DNA from: Novispirillum itersonii
Lineage (GTDB): Bacteria; Pseudomonadota; Alphaproteobacteria; Rhodospirillales; Rhodospirillaceae
Direction: 5' to 3'
DNA length: 64,000 nucleotides
Assembly: GCF_014205675.1 (NCBI RefSeq)
Contig: NZ_JACIIX010000006.1
Span: forward strand, 182,908-246,907
Position numbers and translations under genes: made by a program. Below are positions 60,483 to 64,000 of this stretch, piece by piece. The first letter of the stretch is position 1; every line of letters begins with the position of its first letter. The notes beneath the pieces are model-generated. The model was not told the origin of the DNA, did not search any database, and saw only the letters and a list, made by a program, of their open reading frames with translations.

Positions 60483-62632
60483 GACGGATATCCTTCAGAT
60501 CGCGGAGAGGTTCGGTCAGCAAGGATGACCAGACTGCGGCCGAGCAGAGGGAAGGCTTCCCCCCAGCCATAGGGGCGGCCGGGTTCATCATCCTCGTCAG
60601 TGGGGGTATCGGCGCGGGCCGTATCCAGCAGCACCGACCAACGGTGCCCATAGGCCGGGCCGGGCAGAGTGAAGGGAATGGCGTCGCTGTGGGCGTTCAG
60701 CAGAATCAGCAGGCGGTCATCCTGCACGCCGGGTTCGGCACCGTTGATGTGCATGCCAAGACAGCGGTTCTGCGGCACGCTCCACTCCTCGGCCCGGATT
60801 TCCCACCCCTGCGGCGACAGCCAGGTGACATCCTTGATCCCGGAGGTTTCGTCTCCCGGCTTCGGGCGTCCGGTGAAGAACGTCAGACGGCGCAGGGCCG
60901 GATGATTGCGGCGCAGGGCGATCAGATCACGCAGGAAATCCTGAAAATGCCGCTCTTCATCATTCAGGGGCGACCAGTCAACCCAGCTGAGATCTGAATC
61001 CTGACAGTAGGCATTGTTGTTGCCCTGTTGGGTCCGTCCGCGCTCGTCGCCCATCAGCAGCATCGGCACGCCCTGACTGATCATCAGGGTTGCCAGAAGA
61101 TTGCGCCGCTGCTGACGGCGCAGGCGGCTGATCGCCGGATCTTCGGTAGTGCCTTCGACCCCGCAGTTCCAGGACAGGTTATAATTGGTGCCATCGGCGT
61201 TGTTCTCACCGTTGGCCTGATTGTGTTTGCCGTTGTAACTGACCAGATCGGCCAGCGTGAACCCGTCGTGGGAGGTGATGTAGTTGAGGGAGGCGAGGGG
61301 GGACCGTTTCCAGAACAGGTCGGAGGATCCGCTCAGCCGGGTCGCCACCGGGCCGAGATGGCCGTCATCCCCACGCCAGTATCCCCGCACCACATTGCGG
61401 TAGGCATCGTTCCATTCCCGCCATCCGGTGGGGAAGCCGCCAAGGCGGTATCCCTGCGGGCCAAGGTCCCATGGTTCGGCAATCAGTTTGGCCCGTTGCA
61501 GCACCGGATCCTGCCGCAGGGCAGCCAGAAAGGCCCCGGCCCCTTCGAACCCGCGTGGCCCACGGGCGACGGCGGAGGCGAGATCGAACCGGAAACCGTC
61601 GACATGCATGGTTTCCACCCAGTACCGCAGGGAATCCATGACCATCTGCAACACCCGGGGATGAGCAACGTTCAGGGTGTTTCCGCAGCCGGAATGGTTG
61701 TGGTAGTAGCGCGGATCTTCCGAGGTCAGGTGGTAGTAGCTGCGGTTGTCGATGCCGCGCCATGACAGGGTTGGCCCCAGATGGTTGCCTTCGCAGGTGT
61801 GGTTGTAGACCACATCCAGAATGACCTCGATTCCGGCATCGTGGAAGCGCTCCACCATCGCCTTGAATTCGTCCGGCCCGTGGTTCTGGGCGTAGGCCGG
61901 ATGCGGGGCAAAGAAACTGAGGGGGTTATAGCCCCAGTAGTTGGTCAGCCCCCGTTCCGACAGATGCGGTTCGCTGGCGAAGGACTGTACCGGCAGCAGC
62001 TCCACCGCTGTCACGCCGAGGCCGACCAGATGTTCCAGAACCGCCGGATGGCTGAGACCGAGGAACCGCCCACGGTCCTGTGCCGGAATGTCCGGGTTCT
62101 TCAGGGTCATGCCGCGCACATGGGTCTCATAGATCACCGTGTCATGCCACGGGGTTTCCGGCAGTTGCTGCGCCCCCCATGGATAATCGGTCTTGACCAC
62201 CACGCCTTTCGGCACGTGGCGGGCGTTATCCCGCTTATCGAAGGACAGGTCTGCTTTCGGGTGGCCGTACCGGTAGGCGTAACAGGACGGATGCCAGTTC
62301 AGGACCCCGGACAGGGCGCGGGCATAAGGATCTACTAGTAGTTTGTTGGCGTTGAAGCGGTTGCCGGTCTGCGGATCATAGGGGCCATAAACGCGGTAGC
62401 CGTACAGTTGCCCGGGCCGCAGATTGGGGATGTAACCGTGCCAGACGTCGTCGGTCCGCTCCGGCAGGATCAGGCGCGCCGTCTCCTTTTTGCCGGAGGA
62501 GTCGAACAGGCAGAGTTCAACCTTTTCCGCGTTTTCAGAAAACAGGGCAAAGTTGACCCCGCGCCCGGTCCATGTGGCACCAAGCGGATAGGGGCGACCG
62601 GGTTGGATCGGGCTGCGGGGGCCAATGCGCAT
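60479..62632 (-). CDS. glgX: Glycogen debranching enzyme GlgX
   Basis: Hydrolyses alpha-1,6 branches of glycogen limit dextrins. The 717-residue protein has an N-terminal CBM48 domain (GATWTGRGVNFALFSENAEKVELCLFD), the GH13 barrel with VIYETHVRGMTLKNPDIP, ILDVVYNHTCEGN, nucleophile Asp in VDGFRFDLASA, acid Glu in LIAEPWD and SHDGFTLADLVSYN, and the GlgX loop NGENNADGTNYNLSWNCGVEGTT. It overlaps malQ and follows the DUF2934 gene by 35 bases on the minus strand. Confidence 0.96.
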   Translation of the reverse strand: MRIGPRSPIQPGRPYPLGATWTGRGVNFALFSENAEKVELCLFDSSGKKETARLILPERTDDVWHGYIPNLRPGQLYGYRVYGPYDPQTGNRFNANKLLVDPYARALSGVLNWHPSCYAYRYGHPKADLSFDKRDNARHVPKGVVVKTDYPWGAQQLPETPWHDTVIYETHVRGMTLKNPDIPAQDRGRFLGLSHPAVLEHLVGLGVTAVELLPVQSFASEPHLSERGLTNYWGYNPLSFFAPHPAYAQNHGPDEFKAMVERFHDAGIEVILDVVYNHTCEGNHLGPTLSWRGIDNRSYYHLTSEDPRYYHNHSGCGNTLNVAHPRVLQMVMDSLRYWVETMHVDGFRFDLASAVARGPRGFEGAGAFLAALRQDPVLQRAKLIAEPWDLGPQGYRLGGFPTGWREWNDAYRNVVRGYWRGDDGHLGPVATRLSGSSDLFWKRSPLASLNYITSHDGFTLADLVSYNGKHNQANGENNADGTNYNLSWNCGVEGTTEDPAISRLRRQQRRNLLATLMISQGVPMLLMGDERGRTQQGNNNAYCQDSDLSWVDWSPLNDEERHFQDFLRDLIALRRNHPALRRLTFFTGRPKPGDETSGIKDVTWLSPQGWEIRAEEWSVPQNRCLGMHINGAEPGVQDDRLLILLNAHSDAIPFTLPGPAYGHRWSVLLDTARADTPTDEDDEPGRPYGWGEAFPLLGRSLVILADRTSPRSEGYPS

Positions 62633-62667
62633 CAGCGGTACGGGCTCTGTCCAGAATCAGGGGAAGG

Positions 62668-63024
62668 TCAGGGCGTGCCGGATTTGGCGGGGGTCCGCCG
62701 TTTTGCCGGAGCCTTCTTTGCGGAAGCTGCTTCGGTGCCTGCCGGAGTATCGGCGGCAGCCGCCTTTTTCGCTTTCTTGGCCGGTGCGGCAGCGTCGCCG
62801 GTGGCAACCGCTTTCCGGCGCGGGGCCGGTTTGGCGGAGATGGGGTCGGCGGGGGCCGGTGTTGCCGGTGCCTGCTCTGCGCTGGTCTCCGGGGCGAGTT
62901 CGGCCCGGATCTGCTGTTCCGCCAGAAGCCAGTAATGCCAGTCATTTACCCCTTCGGGCTGGCCATCCTGCGTCCAGAGAAAGTAAGCGCGTTCCCGGAT
63001 CTGATTTTGGGAGAGTTCTGCCAT
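62668..63024 (-). CDS. DUF2934 protein with basic Ala/Lys/Pro-rich tail
   Basis: A 118-residue protein. Residues 1-42 (QNQIRERAYFLWTQDGQPEGVNDWHYWLLAEQQIRAEL) match the short DUF2934 motif. The remaining ~75 residues are low-complexity Ala/Lys/Pro, histone H1-like (APAKKAKKAAAADTP, SAKKAPAKRRTPAKSG). Genes of this domain often sit with glycogen metabolism genes; its role is unknown, and a nucleic-acid-binding tail is inferred. AAAAGGG precedes ATG 63024. It heads the DUF2934-glgX-malQ operon. Confidence 0.85.
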   Translation of the reverse strand: MAELSQNQIRERAYFLWTQDGQPEGVNDWHYWLLAEQQIRAELAPETSAEQAPATPAPADPISAKPAPRRKAVATGDAAAPAKKAKKAAAADTPAGTEAASAKKAPAKRRTPAKSGTP

Positions 63025-63167
63025 GGCTGGTACCCTTTTCTGGTGGCGCGCCGCAGCAGGCGGCGCCGCAGGTCAGACAACGTAACAGGGTGTAAGCAGG
63101 GGAGCCTCATCACGGGGATCAGGATACCGAACCTGCCGATAATTCCCACATCAATCTTACGGTGTCG

Positions 63168-63178
63168 CTGCATTGCAG
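63168..63178 (-). promoter_or_regulatory. PhaR-like operator CTGC-N3-GCAG upstream of the glycogen operon
   Basis: CTGCATTGCAG matches the CTGC-N3-GCAG core of PhaR sites and shares 13 bases (CTGCATTGCAGTG) with the site near 53390 read in reverse. It lies 144 bp upstream of the DUF2934 start. Confidence 0.5.
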
Positions 63179-63252
63179 TGAAAAAAGGGCTGATGTCTTT
63201 CCTGTGTCATCTGGATGTCGCCGGAGGAGGTGTCAGTCTGCCGGGCGTGCTG

Positions 63253-63288
63253 ACAAAAGAAAACCGCCCCGGCGGGGGCCAGGGCGGT
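63253..63288 (-). terminator. Terminator of the cytochrome c gene
   Basis: ACCGCCC / GGGCGGT with a 12-nt loop; on the minus strand the stem is followed by TTTCTTTTGTC. It starts about 33 bases after the stop. Confidence 0.85.
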
Positions 63289-63320
63289 CTTTGTCGCAGG
63301 CGATGGCTTGCGGGGCAGGC

Positions 63321-63725
63321 TTACTTCAGGGTCGCCAGATAGGCGATCACGTCGGCACGCTCTTCCGGCTTGGCCAGCTTGAAGGTCATGTTGGAACGGG
63401 CCTTGGCATCGCCGGTCTTCTTCGCCAGGAAGGCGGTCGGATCGGTGATGTATTCATCAAGGTTGGCGGCGTCCCAGGCGAAGCCCTTTTCAGCGGCGGC
63501 CTTGTAGGACGCCGAGTAGTTGAAGCCTTCGGCCTTGCCGGGGCCGCGGGTGGTCACGCCGAACAGGTTCGGGCCGACCTTCTTGGCACCGCCCTGTTCG
63601 AAGGTGTGGCAGGTGGCGCAGCGGGTCTTGGCCAGCTTTTCCCCATTGGCGGCATCGCCGGCATAGGCGGCACCCGACAGGGCGATGGCAGCAGCGACGC
63701 CAACGGCGAAGAGTTTCACGTTCAT
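63321..63725 (-). CDS. Class I c-type cytochrome (cytochrome c2-like)
   Basis: Periplasmic electron carrier between the bc1 complex and terminal oxidases or other acceptors. The 134-residue precursor has a signal peptide to residue 22 (AYA|GDA), the heme motif C36-A-T-C39-H40 followed by TFEQGGAKKVGPNLFGV, the FNYSASYKAAAEKG segment, and the axial Met113 in SNMTFKLAKPEERADVIAYLATLK. It is the mitochondrial-like c2/c550 type. ATG 63725 has GAGGAG upstream; the longer frame before it lacks any family match. Confidence 0.95.
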   Translation of the reverse strand: MNVKLFAVGVAAAIALSGAAYAGDAANGEKLAKTRCATCHTFEQGGAKKVGPNLFGVTTRGPGKAEGFNYSASYKAAAEKGFAWDAANLDEYITDPTAFLAKKTGDAKARSNMTFKLAKPEERADVIAYLATLK

Positions 63726-64000
63726 CCCAATCTCCTCAGTACCTTGGTTTACGTCTTGCGACGGCGGGGGCGGTCCTCTCCCGACCGCGTCCCGGCTTCC
63801 CTGCGAATGTAGCCACCCTACCCAAGGGGGTGGTGGGTGGTGCCATGAGCTTCCCGGACTATACCGATCCTTGAGGTTGCTTACAAGGCTGGGCCGCCCC
63901 GGTTTCACGGTCATCGCATTTGGCCGAGTATTGATCTGGCGAATTCGTTGGACCATCCAGATCGTTTGCGCTTGCGTCGCACCGAGATGTCTGGGCGGGC
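63726..64000. other. Right edge, no gene seen
   Basis: This 275-bp stretch upstream of the cytochrome c gene is probably its promoter region. No hexamer pair or coding sequence could be supported, and it is cut by the window end. Confidence 0.4.

Overview
The window is a GC-rich bacterial chromosome segment of ordinary, densely packed housekeeping genes. Gene content and order point to an alphaproteobacterium, most likely Rhodospirillales. The supporting signs are the series trpG-trpD-trpC-moaC-lexA with comEC, gltX and gltA beside it, a LexA gene with GTTC-N7-GTTC type operators, the NDUFS4-like complex I accessory subunit, and the DUF6867-like protein at the end of a branched-chain amino acid transporter operon. 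The genus cannot be fixed from the sequence alone.

Left part (1-20 kb): uvrA (minus) is followed by a complete LIV-type ABC transporter (two permeases, two ATPases, a small membrane protein and the periplasmic binding protein), then ssb, gyrA, coaD, a periplasmic cyclophilin and tRNA-Lys. gltA and gltX run on the minus strand, and comEC runs convergently toward lexA, with two related inverted repeats between them.

Middle (20-36 kb): lexA with its SOS boxes and the trpGDC-moaC cluster (minus). Next is a copper module with a clear CueR operator (copA-cueR, then a divergent polysaccharide deacetylase and a CopZ-like chaperone). Then come a BenE-type transporter divergent from a MocR regulator, trpE standing alone, a membrane-anchored SurA/PpiD-type folding factor, and tpiA.

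Right of centre (36-50 kb): secG, pyrG, kdsA and eno in one direction, an orphan Panacea-domain protein, a membrane diguanylate cyclase, a putative Na+/H+ antiporter, a DUF192 protein, tRNA-Arg, an NDUFS4-like complex I subunit, tRNA-Pro, and a TRAP-type binding protein next to a PAS histidine kinase.

Right end (50-64 kb): a tightly overlapping metC-hisI-cobW operon, a sulfur pair (sseA, cysK), parA-nudF, an AT-rich patch with one small candidate gene, a YfhL-type ferredoxin, a glycogen/alpha-glucan operon (DUF2934-glgX-malQ) and a cytochrome c.

I saw no CRISPR array, insertion sequence, prophage or obvious defence island. The most interesting signals are regulatory: a perfect 13-bp dyad over the cysK start, two PhaR-like CTGC-N3-GCAG sites (one upstream of the glycogen operon), the paired repeats between comEC and lexA, a zinc-chaperone-like GTPase coupled to hisI, and a DctP protein paired with a sensor kinase instead of transporter subunits.
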